Below are positions 23,663-32,798 of a DNA stretch of 34,564 nt, one piece after another (position 1 is the first letter of the stretch; every line of letters begins with the position of its first letter). This stretch comes from Deltaproteobacteria bacterium. Its GTDB lineage: Bacteria > Desulfobacterota > Syntrophia > Syntrophales > UBA2210. Under the pieces are notes generated by a model that had not been told where the DNA came from, ran no database searches, and saw nothing but the letters and a program-made list of their open reading frames with translations. The position numbers were made by a program, and so were the translations under genes. The stretch covers positions 1 to 34,564 of the forward strand of contig JAFDAI010000045.1 in the NCBI GenBank assembly GCA_019313905.1. Reading direction: 5' to 3'.

Positions 23663-24436
23663 TTACCTTCCCAGAAGCTCGTCGAGTTTTGCACCGATAT
23701 CCGCGGCCCCCATCAGGGTTTCGCCCACCAGAAATGCGTGAACACCATTACTCATCAACATCTCAATGTCCCCCCTTGTACGAATGCCACTTTCACTGAT
23801 GATTGTTCTGTCTTTCGGGACAGCGGGCAGGAGATCAAGACTTGTCTTCAGATCGGTTTCAAAGGTTTTCAGATTCCTGTTATTGATTCCTATAATTTTC
23901 GCGCCCGCTTCGAGGGCTTTTCCCATCTCTCCTTCAGAATGTACCTCAACCAGCGGAGAGAGGCCCAGGGATTCCGTCAGGCTGATAAAATCCCTCAGGG
24001 TGTTCAGATCCATGAGCCCTGCAATGAGAAGGAGCGCGTCTCCTCCCAGGGCCCTTGTTTCGTAAATCTGGTATGAATCTATGATAAAGTCCTTCCTGAG
24101 AAGAGGAACAGACACTACCCTTTTGATCTCCGACAGATATGATCTCTCTCCCTCAAAAAATCTCTGATCGGTGAGAACGGAGATGGCGGCCGCTCCGTGG
24201 TTTTCATAGCACGACGCAATATCAATGTGATCGAAGTCGTCCCTTATTCTCCCTTTCGACGGAGAACGCCTCTTGATCTCCGCAATGATAGAGCAACTTG
24301 TTCCACTGACAGCCGCTCCGAAATTACGGGGAATAGGAGTGTTCAATGCCTCATCTTTGATCTGTTCAAGCGGCTTTTCCTGTTTCAGAAATGCAACCTC
24401 TTCCTGTTTTGCTTTTACAATCTTGTCTAAAATCAT
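23663..24436 (-). CDS. trpC: Indole-3-glycerol phosphate synthase
   Basis: Closes the indole ring from carboxyphenylamino-deoxyribulose phosphate. The 257-residue TIM barrel has the family motifs IIAEIKRRSPSKG, LLRKDFIIDSYQIYE, GINNRNLKTF, ISESGI and FLVGETLM. It is separate from trpF here, unlike the E. coli fusion. The ATG at 24436 has GAGGAA upstream; a TTG one codon earlier is also open. It lies 9 bp after trpD. Confidence 0.96.
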   Translation of the reverse strand: MILDKIVKAKQEEVAFLKQEKPLEQIKDEALNTPIPRNFGAAVSGTSCSIIAEIKRRSPSKGRIRDDFDHIDIASCYENHGAAAISVLTDQRFFEGERSYLSEIKRVVSVPLLRKDFIIDSYQIYETRALGGDALLLIAGLMDLNTLRDFISLTESLGLSPLVEVHSEGEMGKALEAGAKIIGINNRNLKTFETDLKTSLDLLPAVPKDRTIISESGIRTRGDIEMLMSNGVHAFLVGETLMGAADIGAKLDELLGR

Positions 24437-24445
24437 CAAATTTCC

Positions 24446-25456
24446 TCAGCTGTTTGAAAGGCTTATCAGATCCCGCAGCTTTTTAATGGCTGCGCCGCTG
24501 TCGATACACTCCTCTGCAATGGTGATTCCTTCCTGTATGGTCTCTGCCTTTTCCCCGGCTACTATTGCCAGTCCGGCATTTAAGAGAGCGATCTTTCGAC
24601 AGGCGCCATTTTCCCCTGAAAGAATTCCCCGTATTATTTCCGCATTGATAGACACATCTTTGCCGCGAAGGTCTTCGGCATTGTAACTTCTACCAAAATA
24701 ATCCTCAGGATTGATGTTATAGGTTGTGATAAGCCCGTCTTTCAGCTCGGAAACCCGTGTTTCACCAGTTACTGTAGCTTCATCGAGTCCATCAGAACCA
24801 TGCACGATAAAAGCCCTCTTCGTCCCCAGATTTTTCAGGACACCGGCGAATGTCTCAGTCAGCTTCGGGTCATAGACACCGATGAGCTGGGATGTTGCAC
24901 CGGCGGGATTTGTCAGAGGCCCAAGCATGTTAAATATCGTTCTGATTCCGATTTCTCTCCTCGGACCAACCGCGTATTTCATCGCGGCATGAAGTCTGGG
25001 GGCAAAAAGAAAGCCGATTCCGATTTCATGGATACATTCTTCCACTATTTCAGACTCCGCGCTTATATTAACGCCTAAAGCTTCCAGGACATCTGCGCTT
25101 CCGCATCCGCTCGATACCGCCCGATTCCCATGTTTTGCAACGGTAATACCGGCTGCCGCCACGATAAAAGCCGCCGTGGTTGAAATATTGAAGGTATTCA
25201 TATTGTCCCCACCCGTTCCGCAGGTATCAACAATAACCGATGAACGGGCATCTATTCTCGTTGCTTTCTGTCTCATAATACGGGCGGCGCCTGTAACCTC
25301 TTCCACCGTTTCCCCCTTAATCCGCAGGGATGTTATAAAGGCGGCAATCTGCGCCGGCGTTGCATTTCCCTCCATTATTTCATCCATAACCTCCATCATT
25401 TCATGTTCTTTCAGATTTCCATTATCCACTATTTTCTCAATTGCTTCTCTGATCAT
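24446..25456 (-). CDS. trpD: Anthranilate phosphoribosyltransferase
   Basis: Transfers the phosphoribosyl group from PRPP to anthranilate. The 336-residue protein has the PRPP loop CGTGGDNMNTFN, KHGNRAVSSGCGSADVLEAL, and the anthranilate-site Arg region near RREIGIRTIFNMLGPLTNPA. The ATG at 25456 is set by AAAGGAG just upstream; a longer open frame at the 5' side has no ribosome site. It is not fused to trpG, which ends 55 bp upstream. Confidence 0.96.
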   Translation of the reverse strand: MIREAIEKIVDNGNLKEHEMMEVMDEIMEGNATPAQIAAFITSLRIKGETVEEVTGAARIMRQKATRIDARSSVIVDTCGTGGDNMNTFNISTTAAFIVAAAGITVAKHGNRAVSSGCGSADVLEALGVNISAESEIVEECIHEIGIGFLFAPRLHAAMKYAVGPRREIGIRTIFNMLGPLTNPAGATSQLIGVYDPKLTETFAGVLKNLGTKRAFIVHGSDGLDEATVTGETRVSELKDGLITTYNINPEDYFGRSYNAEDLRGKDVSINAEIIRGILSGENGACRKIALLNAGLAIVAGEKAETIQEGITIAEECIDSGAAIKKLRDLISLSNS

Positions 25457-25511
25457 ACAAATACTCCTTTCGTTTAATAAGCTCCAAGGGTTCACAGGTT
25501 CTAACTTACAA

Positions 25512-26093
25512 TTAAACATTGCCATTGCTCTTCATTTTCAGGAAATTTCTGATAATCCGTTTCCCGTTCGGCGTCAGGATAGATTCGGGATGAAACTGCA
25601 CTCCTTCCACATGATACTCCCGGTGTCTGATACCCATTATCTCCCCCTCTTCTGTTTCGGCGCTGATTTCAAGACATGACGGCATGGAATCCCTGTTCAG
25701 AATCAGTGAATGGTAGCGGGCGGCTGCGAAAGGAGAGGGAACTCCCCTGTAAATTGTCTGTCCATCATTGATTACCCCGGAGGTCTTTCCGTGCATTATC
25801 CTGTCAGATCTGATCACCTCCGCACCGAAGGCATAACCTATTGATTGGTGGCCGAGGCATATCCCCATGATGGGAATTTTTGTATGAAAATGCCTGATCA
25901 CATCAACCGTTATCCCGGCTTCTTTAGGGGTGCAAGGACCCGGTGACAGAAAGATCGCATCAGGGTCCAGATTCTCAATTTCTTCAATAGTAATCTCGTC
26001 ATTCCGGTAAACGACGGTTTCTTCACCCAACTGCCCCAGATACTGAACGAGATTGTAAGTAAAAGAATCGTAATTATCGATCATTAAAATCAT
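25512..26093 (-). CDS. trpG: Anthranilate synthase component II (glutamine amidotransferase)
   Basis: Supplies ammonia from glutamine to TrpE. The 193-residue class I amidotransferase has the catalytic triad Cys79 (GICLGHQ), His168 and Glu170 (QFHPES), with an intact oxyanion loop SPGPCTPKEAG. It may be shared with para-aminobenzoate synthesis, since no pabA is seen nearby. Its ATG overlaps the trpE stop by one base (TAATG), which indicates translational coupling for a one-to-one complex. Confidence 0.95.
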   Translation of the reverse strand: MILMIDNYDSFTYNLVQYLGQLGEETVVYRNDEITIEEIENLDPDAIFLSPGPCTPKEAGITVDVIRHFHTKIPIMGICLGHQSIGYAFGAEVIRSDRIMHGKTSGVINDGQTIYRGVPSPFAAARYHSLILNRDSMPSCLEISAETEEGEIMGIRHREYHVEGVQFHPESILTPNGKRIIRNFLKMKSNGNV

Positions 26094-27604
26094 TATCTTC
26101 CCCCGTTATTGCTCGTTATCTTAAATCCCGATGCAGCCAGTCGGATGGCCTGCATCATTCCTTCGGCCTTATTTACCGTTTCTTCGTACTCCGCGTCAGG
26201 TTTCGAATCCGACACTATTCCCGCGCCCGTCTGGACAAATACTTTGCCACCCTTGACTACCATTGTCCGGATGGTTATGCACAGATCCATGTTACCCGTA
26301 TAGCTGAAATAGCCCACTGCGCCCCCATATGGCCCCCTCCTGTTTTCTTCCAGTTCGTCAATGATTTCCATTGCCCTGATCTTCGGAGCACCTGACAGTG
26401 TTCCGGCAGGGAAAGTTGCCTTCAAAACATCAAAACAATCCTTCTCCGGCGCCAGCTGAGCCTTAATATTGGAAACAAGATGCATCACGTGAGAATACCG
26501 TTCCACAACCATTAGTTGCGTGACCTGAACGCTTCCGATGCGTGCAATTCTTCCCAGGTCATTTCTTCCCAGGTCGACAAGCATAATGTGCTCGGCCCTT
26601 TCTTTCGGGTCCTGCAGGAGTTCGTCGGCAAGGTAGCGGTCTTCCTGCTCATTCCTACCCCTTTTTCTCGTACCGGCTATCGGTCTCAACTCTACAATTC
26701 CTTCTTCGAGACGAACCATGACCTCTGGAGAAGATCCGATAAGGATAAGGTCTTCTATCTTCAGATAAAACAGATACGGAGAGGGATTAATATAGCGAAG
26801 AGCGCGGTAGAGGTCGATCGGGTCCAGATCGTTTTTCTTTTCAAAACGCTGAGACAGGACGACCTGTATGACATCACCGGCATGAATATATTCCCTGGCC
26901 TTTGTTACTATTGCCTTATAATGGTCCGGCGTCATATTGGATATAAGCGGTGTGTTATTAACTTCCGGACTCTTGAGTTCTTTCTTCACCACGGGAGATT
27001 GAATCAATCCGATGATATCTTCGATTTTTTTTATCCCCTCTTCATAGGCATCCCTGAGGTCTTCCCGTCCCTCCGAAAACACACAAGCCACTACCTTGAT
27101 AGTGTGCCGCACATTGTCAAATATTATCAATGTATCTGTAACGAGAAAAACCGCGTCATCGGCATGCAGGTCATCCGTGGTTTCAGAGGGAAGTTTCTCG
27201 AAATATCGCACCATATCGTAACTTAGAAATCCAACCGCGCCGCCGAAAAAGCGGGGAAGACCTTCAACGACAACAGGCCTATAGCGATCAAGTATTTCTT
27301 TCAGATACTTCATCGGCTCCCCGTTATGCCTGCTGCGATTGATTTCTCCTTTTTCCTGAATCACCACCTCATCGCCTCTTACCGTAAAGATCACTTTGGG
27401 ATCCGATCCGAGGAAGGTATATCTCCCCCATTTTTCACCACCCTCAACACTTTCAAGAAGAAAGGCGTGCGATTTGGAATTCAACTTCGAAAGTATTGAA
27501 ACCGGGGTATCCATATCTGCCAGAATTTCCCTGTAGACAGGGATGAGGTTCCCCTTCTGCGTCAGTTTTTCGAACATCTCAAATGCCGGATAGTACATAG
27601 TCAT
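26093..27604 (-). CDS. trpE: Anthranilate synthase component I
   Basis: Converts chorismate and ammonia to anthranilate, the committed step. The 503-residue protein has the tryptophan feedback-binding LLES motif (49-52, [20 protein letters not shown]). The chorismate-binding core follows, with [37 protein letters not shown] and QTGAGIV. Feedback inhibition by tryptophan is therefore expected in addition to attenuation. The ATG at 27604 has GAGG five bases upstream; a second ATG two codons later is equally possible. It follows the attenuator terminator by only 18 bp. Confidence 0.97.
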   Translation of the reverse strand: MTMYYPAFEMFEKLTQKGNLIPVYREILADMDTPVSILSKLNSKSHAFLLESVEGGEKWGRYTFLGSDPKVIFTVRGDEVVIQEKGEINRSRHNGEPMKYLKEILDRYRPVVVEGLPRFFGGAVGFLSYDMVRYFEKLPSETTDDLHADDAVFLVTDTLIIFDNVRHTIKVVACVFSEGREDLRDAYEEGIKKIEDIIGLIQSPVVKKELKSPEVNNTPLISNMTPDHYKAIVTKAREYIHAGDVIQVVLSQRFEKKNDLDPIDLYRALRYINPSPYLFYLKIEDLILIGSSPEVMVRLEEGIVELRPIAGTRKRGRNEQEDRYLADELLQDPKERAEHIMLVDLGRNDLGRIARIGSVQVTQLMVVERYSHVMHLVSNIKAQLAPEKDCFDVLKATFPAGTLSGAPKIRAMEIIDELEENRRGPYGGAVGYFSYTGNMDLCITIRTMVVKGGKVFVQTGAGIVSDSKPDAEYEETVNKAEGMMQAIRLAASGFKITSNNGGR

Positions 27605-27622
27605 ATTTTCCTCTTCACAAAT

Positions 27623-27650
27623 AAAAAAGGCCGTAAAATATTCACGGCCC
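27623..27650 (-). terminator. trp attenuator terminator (3:4 hairpin)
   Basis: On the minus strand GGCCGT (27649-27644) pairs with ACGGCC (27634-27629) around a 9-base loop, and six T residues (27628-27623) follow. It lies between the leader peptide and trpE. The upstream arm is shared with the antiterminator pairing. Confidence 0.88.
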
Positions 27651-27718
27651 TTTTTATGTATTTGTATATCTTTAAAACAAAAGAGCCACGGAGAATCCCG
27701 AGAGGCTCCCCGCAGCTC
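27646..27718 (-). promoter_or_regulatory. trp attenuator: competing antiterminator and upstream hairpins
   Basis: Three mutually exclusive pairings can be read on the minus strand. GAGCC (27708-27704) pairs with GGCTC (27687-27683). GGCTCTTTT (27687-27679) pairs with AAAAGGGCC (27654-27646) over 9 bp with one G-U; this antiterminator removes the terminator's left arm. GAGCTGC (27718-27712) pairs with GCAGCTC (27775-27769), right at the last Trp codon. A ribosome stalled on the Trp codons would cover that segment and redirect folding. The exact path needs a folding calculation. Confidence 0.72.
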
Positions 27719-27738
27719 TATTCACATATTTTCATAGT

Positions 27739-27813
27739 TCAGCGGCAGACAAACCCCTCCATCGTATTGAGCTGCCACCACCAACTGTTTAGATTTAGCC
27801 TGATCTGTTTCAT
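27739..27813 (-). CDS. trpL: trp leader peptide
   Basis: Encodes a 24-residue peptide with three consecutive Trp codons (residues 11-13, bases 27783-27775), which read NSWWWQLN in context. The ATG at 27813 is preceded by AGGGAAG. It is followed by the competing hairpins and terminator and then trpE. The peptide itself has no function beyond sensing charged tRNA-Trp: stalling at the Trp codons favours the antiterminator and expression of the operon. Confidence 0.9.
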   Translation of the reverse strand: MKQIRLNLNSWWWQLNTMEGFVCR

Positions 27814-27826
27814 TTTTTCTTCCCTG

Positions 27827-27842
27827 TTTCTATAAATAGAAA
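27827..27842. promoter_or_regulatory. 16-bp palindrome at the trp transcript start
   Basis: TTTCTAT-AA-ATAGAAA is a perfect 7-bp inverted repeat just downstream of the candidate -10 box and upstream of the leader ribosome site. It is placed like a repressor operator, but it does not look like the known E. coli TrpR box, so the cognate factor is unknown. Confidence 0.45.
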
Positions 27843-27843
27843 C

Positions 27844-27872
27844 AACCTAACAGCATTCTAACCTCATGTCAA
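27844..27872 (-). promoter_or_regulatory. Candidate trp operon promoter
   Basis: On the minus strand TTGACA (27872-27867) is a perfect -35 box. A 17-bp spacer leads to TAGGTT (27849-27844), a weak -10 box with three of six matches. It gives a leader of about 25 bases before trpL. Confidence 0.55.
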
Positions 27873-28041
27873 TGTTTTTTTATAGACTCGTTTATAATTC
27901 AAGTGTTCATTCAGAGACTGAGTACATAGGCTGTAAAACCTCCCTCTTCGCCTGGCTCAAGAACGACTTTAAGCTTCGTTTGTTAAATCCTACATTGGAA
28001 ATAAAGTAAGGAAGTAATGAGCAAAAAAGTTTTTATTTTCT
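27873..28041. other. Intergenic stretch between fecR-type gene and trp promoter
   Basis: I see no gene, no convincing terminator for the upstream envelope operon and no repeat here. The sequence is AT-rich with several short T and A runs near 27874-27881 and 28023-28045. Confidence 0.5.
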
Positions 28042-29157
28042 TCATTTTTCCCACCACGTTTCTGTTTTCGTCGGGTCAATCATTTCCGGTTTGGAAATGA
28101 CGCCATCTTTTGACGCCTGTATCCTGTATCCGGCATCAACGGGAAAGATTTTCTCCCCCTTTATTGCCTTCACATCGACAACGCCCTCAAGCACTATCAA
28201 CTCCGACCCTCTCTTCTCATCTTCAAAAACCAGAAATTTTGTGCCTCGAACGGCTCCACTAAAGCCTGACGTGCGAATTAAAGGTGCCGACCCAAGCGGG
28301 CCCAGAAATCCATAACTATCATATTTCCCACTTTTTACTTTTTCTATGCGATCTTTTTTTTCCTCATATTCCTCCGCAATCTCCTGCATCAGCACATCCT
28401 TGACTGTGGAGGGATTTTCCAGATCTTTATATGATTTGAGTTTTTCCTCAAACATCTTTCGATGTTCATCAAGTTTATTGACGGCAATATGGATTTTGCC
28501 CTTGATCATATTTATTGTCTGCGACCCTGACTCATTTTCCTCTATGCTTAATCTGGAATGTTCTCCGATTCTCACAGCTCCGCGGCCATCAAGGAACTGC
28601 ACCTCAACCCTGCTGTTGCCCTTTGTCAATATCACTTCACCCGGCTTAAGACAAAGAACAGAGTCCTCACCTAACTTTATCGTCTTGCCCTGCTTTTCCG
28701 ACCACACATAAACATCACCGGAATAATCGGTAATCAATGACTTTATCTCCGGCCTTGCGGACACATCGGTTTTAAGCAGCTCGCTAACGGTTGCTATTGC
28801 GATCGCCGCCCTCTTTTTCCTGAGTTCCGCAGCATTCTTCAGATCCGTATTTATCCTCTTGGCATTCATCGCCTTTGCCAAGGCATCTCCGGCAACTTTT
28901 TCAGCCTGTGTATGACCTTTTTCCTGAGCCAGATTTATTATATTTTGACATTTTCTGATTGTGTCCCCGCATTTTTTTATTCTGCTTTCATATCGTTGAA
29001 TATCAGTTGCAGCCCTTTCTTCAAGATTTTCCAGCTTGAAGATCATGCCAAGTAATCGGGTTTTTCCTTGAATGTCCGTCATCTGCGCGTGGGCGCTGCC
29101 AGTGCAGACAAGGAACATAACAACCATGGTTGTAACGATGCTTATGGATTTTCTCAT
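28042..29157 (-). CDS. Exported FecR-domain protein
   Basis: Protein of 371 residues with a clear Sec signal peptide (MRKSISIVTTMVVMFLVCTG, with cleavage after SAHA). An alpha-helical, charged region (about 30-130) follows, then a FecR-like beta region (about 140-345: DYSGDVYVWSEKQGKTIKLG, AVRIGEHSRLSIEE, AVRGTKFLVFE, LIVLEGVVDVKAIKG) interrupted by a charged helical insert at about 235-275. FecR-type domains sense or scaffold in the periplasm; there is no transmembrane anti-sigma segment here, so it is not a classical FecR regulator. It lies 12 bp after a TPR-PDZ lipoprotein gene and ends the envelope operon. ATG 29160 and ATG 29157 are adjacent; the second has better spacing to AGG. Confidence 0.8.
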   Translation of the reverse strand: MRKSISIVTTMVVMFLVCTGSAHAQMTDIQGKTRLLGMIFKLENLEERAATDIQRYESRIKKCGDTIRKCQNIINLAQEKGHTQAEKVAGDALAKAMNAKRINTDLKNAAELRKKRAAIAIATVSELLKTDVSARPEIKSLITDYSGDVYVWSEKQGKTIKLGEDSVLCLKPGEVILTKGNSRVEVQFLDGRGAVRIGEHSRLSIEENESGSQTINMIKGKIHIAVNKLDEHRKMFEEKLKSYKDLENPSTVKDVLMQEIAEEYEEKKDRIEKVKSGKYDSYGFLGPLGSAPLIRTSGFSGAVRGTKFLVFEDEKRGSELIVLEGVVDVKAIKGEKIFPVDAGYRIQASKDGVISKPEMIDPTKTETWWEK

Positions 29158-29169
29158 CATGTACCTACG

Positions 29170-31008
29170 TTAGCCCCCCTTCTCCATCTTGAACTCCCAC
29201 TTATATATCTGATCCTTTGCCGCTCTCACATTCGGCGCTTCAGGAGCTAGTTGGAGGTAGGTCTTCATGTGGCGGATCGCCTGGGGATATTGTTTCAGCT
29301 CCCCGTAAATCATGGCGGTGTTGAAATAGAGTTTTGCGATGTAGGGGGCAGCCTGAACGGCATGACGGTACTCTTTGACAGCCTCCTCGAACGTTCCCTC
29401 CTCGGTCAACACATCGCCCCTCAGGGCATATTTTCTTGCTTCTTCGGGAAGCACGGACAGCCGGGGGTCCATGCTCATTATCCTGTATATCGATCCGCAT
29501 ATCTTTTTTGATGTCTTATCGCCGCCAACCTTCATTGCCTCACCAAGTTCCTTGAGAGCCTCCCTGTATCTTCCCTGCGCCTTCAGCTTGCCCGATCTTT
29601 CCATTTTTGAAGCAATGAAGGGCTTCAATGTCTTCAATAACACAGTCCTGTCGCTCCAGAGAGGAACATTCTTCGGAAACAGATTTTCTTCCGATATGGC
29701 GGAGTAAATATTAACCGCTTTTTTGAAATCACCCTTTTTCGCGCAGGCCGTGGCTTCGAGAACTCTTGCTGTCGTGCCGTCTTTCACCTGCAACAAGAGT
29801 TTTATGGCTTCATCATATCGGCCATTATCAAAATGGGACGCGCCAAGGGCGAATTGTGCCCATTTATCGGATGAATTAAGAGAGTAGGCCTGTTTCGCGT
29901 CTTTCAACGCCTCTTCCTGCTTACCCATTTGCCTCAAGATGAGGCTTCTGTATCCCATGCCAGTTGATGCTGCAGCCGTGAATATTCTCTCTCTCGTGAC
30001 GGTTGCCTCAAGCGACTTCTCTGAATCTTCCCTTTTAATCGTCAAGACAACCTGCGTCCCTTCCTGCCCCCTTAACCTTGAAACTACCTCCCCGATTTTC
30101 CACCCCTTTGTGGATTTTCCATCGATCTTGAGAATTATATCTCCTTTCTTTATCCCTGCCCTTTCTGCCGGTCCTGACTCAAATACTGAGTGTACTGCGA
30201 AAGAGTTTTTTACAATTTGAACTCTTGCCCCAACCCCCACAAGACTCATTGGAAAAATTGATTTATTAGTGGCATCAAGAGCTTCATCATATTTGCCTTG
30301 TTTGTAGTAAGCACTGGCAAGTCTTGAGAGATATTCCCTGTTATTCGGTTTCAGTGAAACCGCCTTTTTGTATTGTTCTGCAGCCCCTGCATAGTCCCCA
30401 CTGTCCATCAATAGACATCCCCAACGGTTATAATAAGCAGGGTCTTTAGGGTCTAATTCTATCGCCTTTTTATAAGCCTTAATTGCCTTTTTGTGTTGTT
30501 TCGTTTTAAAAAACGCCCAAGCTAACTCGAAATGAGCCCCATCATTACTAAAATCCAGCTGCATTGCCCTCATGCCGGCTTTTATCGCATCATCATATTG
30601 ATTAAGTTCATTGTAGCAATTAGCCAAACGTGCAAAAGTCCATGGGTTGGTCGTGCCTTTTGCTATTGCTTTTTGAAAATAGGGGACGGCATTTCTATAT
30701 TGATTCTTTTTCTCGTATGAGGCTCCAAGCCAGTTATAACTAACTGGATCTTCCGGTGTCCGCTCGAGCTGTTTCTTGAATTGCTCAATAGCTGCATCAT
30801 ACTCACCCTTTTTATAATAAGCGACTCCAAGATGGTGAAAAGCATTACTTACAGGATATATATCAATCGATTCTTTGATCTCTGAAATTGCCACATCATA
30901 GTTTCCGGCCTCATAATGCCGTATGCCTCTACTAAGAAGGGTCTGTGGACCTGTTGCGCAACCCGTAACAATAAAAACAACAATTAAAAGAACTTTTAAT
31001 TTTGTCAT
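29170..31008 (-). CDS. TPR-PDZ-TPR lipoprotein (tandem copy 1)
   Basis: Lipoprotein of 612 residues with the lipobox FIVTGC near residue 17. About seven TPR repeats follow (for example SNAFHHLGVAYYKKGEYDAA, DPAYYNRWGCLLMDSGDYAG). A PDZ domain is then found at about 265-350 (FESGPAERAGIKKGDIILKI, later RLRGQEGTQVVLTIKR), followed by further TPR-like repeats to the C-terminus. No protease or transglycosylase domain is present. I infer a surface or periplasmic assembly scaffold. The ATG at 31008 is set by GGAGG five bases upstream. It lies 25 bp after a close paralogue with the same plan, which has one N-terminal TPR fewer. The function is unknown. Confidence 0.85.
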   Translation of the reverse strand: MTKLKVLLIVVFIVTGCATGPQTLLSRGIRHYEAGNYDVAISEIKESIDIYPVSNAFHHLGVAYYKKGEYDAAIEQFKKQLERTPEDPVSYNWLGASYEKKNQYRNAVPYFQKAIAKGTTNPWTFARLANCYNELNQYDDAIKAGMRAMQLDFSNDGAHFELAWAFFKTKQHKKAIKAYKKAIELDPKDPAYYNRWGCLLMDSGDYAGAAEQYKKAVSLKPNNREYLSRLASAYYKQGKYDEALDATNKSIFPMSLVGVGARVQIVKNSFAVHSVFESGPAERAGIKKGDIILKIDGKSTKGWKIGEVVSRLRGQEGTQVVLTIKREDSEKSLEATVTRERIFTAAASTGMGYRSLILRQMGKQEEALKDAKQAYSLNSSDKWAQFALGASHFDNGRYDEAIKLLLQVKDGTTARVLEATACAKKGDFKKAVNIYSAISEENLFPKNVPLWSDRTVLLKTLKPFIASKMERSGKLKAQGRYREALKELGEAMKVGGDKTSKKICGSIYRIMSMDPRLSVLPEEARKYALRGDVLTEEGTFEEAVKEYRHAVQAAPYIAKLYFNTAMIYGELKQYPQAIRHMKTYLQLAPEAPNVRAAKDQIYKWEFKMEKGG

Positions 31009-31033
31009 AGGATCCTCCATTCCATCTTCATTC

Positions 31034-32779
31034 TTATTTTTTCTTCTCCATTGCAAATTCCCACTTATAAATCTGATCCTTTGCAGCCCTGACATTCGGG
31101 GCCTCGGGTGCAAGGTTGAGATAGGTCTTCATGTTGCGAATCGCCTGGGAAAATCTTTTCAACTCCCCATAGATCATGGCAGTGTTGAAATAGAGTTTTG
31201 CGATGTAGGGGGCGGCCTGCACTGCTTTACGGTACTCTTTAACGGCCCCTTCAAATTTCCCTTGCTCGGTCAGGACATCGCCCCTCAGGGCGTATTTCCT
31301 CGCCTCCTCGGGAAGCACAGATAGCCTCGGATCAATGCTCATTATCCTGTATATCGACCCGCATATCTCTTCCGATGTCTTATCGTCGCCAACCTTCATT
31401 GCCTCACCAAGTTCCTTGAGGGCTTCTTTGTATTTTCTCTGTGCCTTCAGCCTGCCTGCACTTTCCATTTTTGAAGCAATGAAGGGCTTTAATGCATCAA
31501 GCAGAGCAGTCCTGTCGCTCCAGAGGGAAACATTTTTAGGAGAGAGTTTCTCTTCCGGTATGGCAGAGTAAATATATATGGCCTTTTTAAAGTCTCCCTT
31601 TTTGGCATAGGCCGTGGCTTCGAGAACTCTTGCGGTTGCGCTGTCTTTTACAACTGAGAGGAGTTGTACGGCTTCGCCATACCGTTCCTGATAAAGGCTA
31701 GCCGCACCAAAGGCGAGTTGTGCCCATTTATCGGATGAATTGAGCGAATAAGCCTGTTTGGCGTCTTTGAGGGATTCATCCTTTTCCCCCCTGTGTCGCT
31801 GGATGAAGCTTCTGTATCCTATGCCAGTTGATGCTGCAGCCGTGAATATTCTCTCTCTCATGACGGTTGCCTCAAGCGACTTCTCTGAATCTTCCCTTTT
31901 AATCGTCAAGACAACCTGCGTCCCTTCCTGCCCCTTTAGCCTCGAAATTATCTCCCCGGGTTTCAACCCCTTTGTGGCTTTTCCATCGATCCTAATGATT
32001 TTGTCACCTGCCTTTATTCCTGCCTTTTGAGCCGGTCTTGATTCAAAAGTTCCTTTGATCACGGGGTATCCATTCACGATTCCTATTGCTGCCCCAAGCC
32101 CCACAAAGCTCATCGTAGAAATTGCTTTATTGGTGGCATCAAGAGCTTCATCATACTTGCCTTGTTTGTAGTAAGCGCTGGAAAGTCTTGAGAGATATTT
32201 TATGTTATTCGGTTTCAGTGAAACCGCCTTTTCGTATTGTTCTGCAGCCCCGGCATAGTCCCCACTTTCCATCAATAAATATCCCCACCGGTTATAATAG
32301 GGGGGATATTCAGGGACTAATTCTATTGCCTTTTTGTAAGCCTTAACTGCATTTTTGTGTTGTTTGGTTTTAAAAAACGCGCAAGCCAACTCGAAATGAG
32401 CAGGAATAATGTTAGAATCCAGCTCTATTGCCCTTCTTCCAGCTGCTATCGCATCATCATATTGATTGAGTTCATTGTAACACCGAGCCAAACTCGCAAA
32501 AACGAGTGAGCTAGTACTGTCCTTTGCTATTGATTTTTGATACCAGACAACAGCGTCTTTATATTGCTTTTTGTTCCGGTATGAGAGCCCGATCCAGAAG
32601 TATTTTGCTGAGTTATCCGGATCCTGCTCAAGCTCTTTCTTGTATTGCTCAATAGCCGCATCATAATTCCCAGCTTTATAATAAGCGGTTCCACTTTGGT
32701 GATAAGTTTGATCATATATATTAGTTACGCAACCTGACACAATAAGAACAAAGATTAAAAGAACTTTTAATTTTGTCAT
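31034..32779 (-). CDS. TPR-PDZ-TPR lipoprotein (tandem copy 2)
   Basis: Lipoprotein of 581 residues with lipobox LIVSGC near residue 17. About six TPRs, a PDZ domain (GTFESRPAQKAGIKAGDKII, with RIDGKATKG) and C-terminal TPRs follow, all collinear with the following gene. Conservation is uneven along the pair: the DNA for EDSEKSLEATV...RERIFTAAASTG is almost identical, while the N-terminal TPRs and the PDZ core have diverged. The ATG at 32779 has GGAGG upstream. A short remnant of a third copy lies just before it. Its partner in the membrane cannot be inferred from sequence. Confidence 0.85.
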   Translation of the reverse strand: MTKLKVLLIFVLIVSGCVTNIYDQTYHQSGTAYYKAGNYDAAIEQYKKELEQDPDNSAKYFWIGLSYRNKKQYKDAVVWYQKSIAKDSTSSLVFASLARCYNELNQYDDAIAAGRRAIELDSNIIPAHFELACAFFKTKQHKNAVKAYKKAIELVPEYPPYYNRWGYLLMESGDYAGAAEQYEKAVSLKPNNIKYLSRLSSAYYKQGKYDEALDATNKAISTMSFVGLGAAIGIVNGYPVIKGTFESRPAQKAGIKAGDKIIRIDGKATKGLKPGEIISRLKGQEGTQVVLTIKREDSEKSLEATVMRERIFTAAASTGIGYRSFIQRHRGEKDESLKDAKQAYSLNSSDKWAQLAFGAASLYQERYGEAVQLLSVVKDSATARVLEATAYAKKGDFKKAIYIYSAIPEEKLSPKNVSLWSDRTALLDALKPFIASKMESAGRLKAQRKYKEALKELGEAMKVGDDKTSEEICGSIYRIMSIDPRLSVLPEEARKYALRGDVLTEQGKFEGAVKEYRKAVQAAPYIAKLYFNTAMIYGELKRFSQAIRNMKTYLNLAPEAPNVRAAKDQIYKWEFAMEKKK

Positions 32780-32798
32780 GGCATCCTCCACGTTATCT

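Noticed and set aside
26516-27226. Open frame of 236 codons on the plus strand inside trpE
   Set aside because: Antisense to conserved TrpE; composition looks non-coding.
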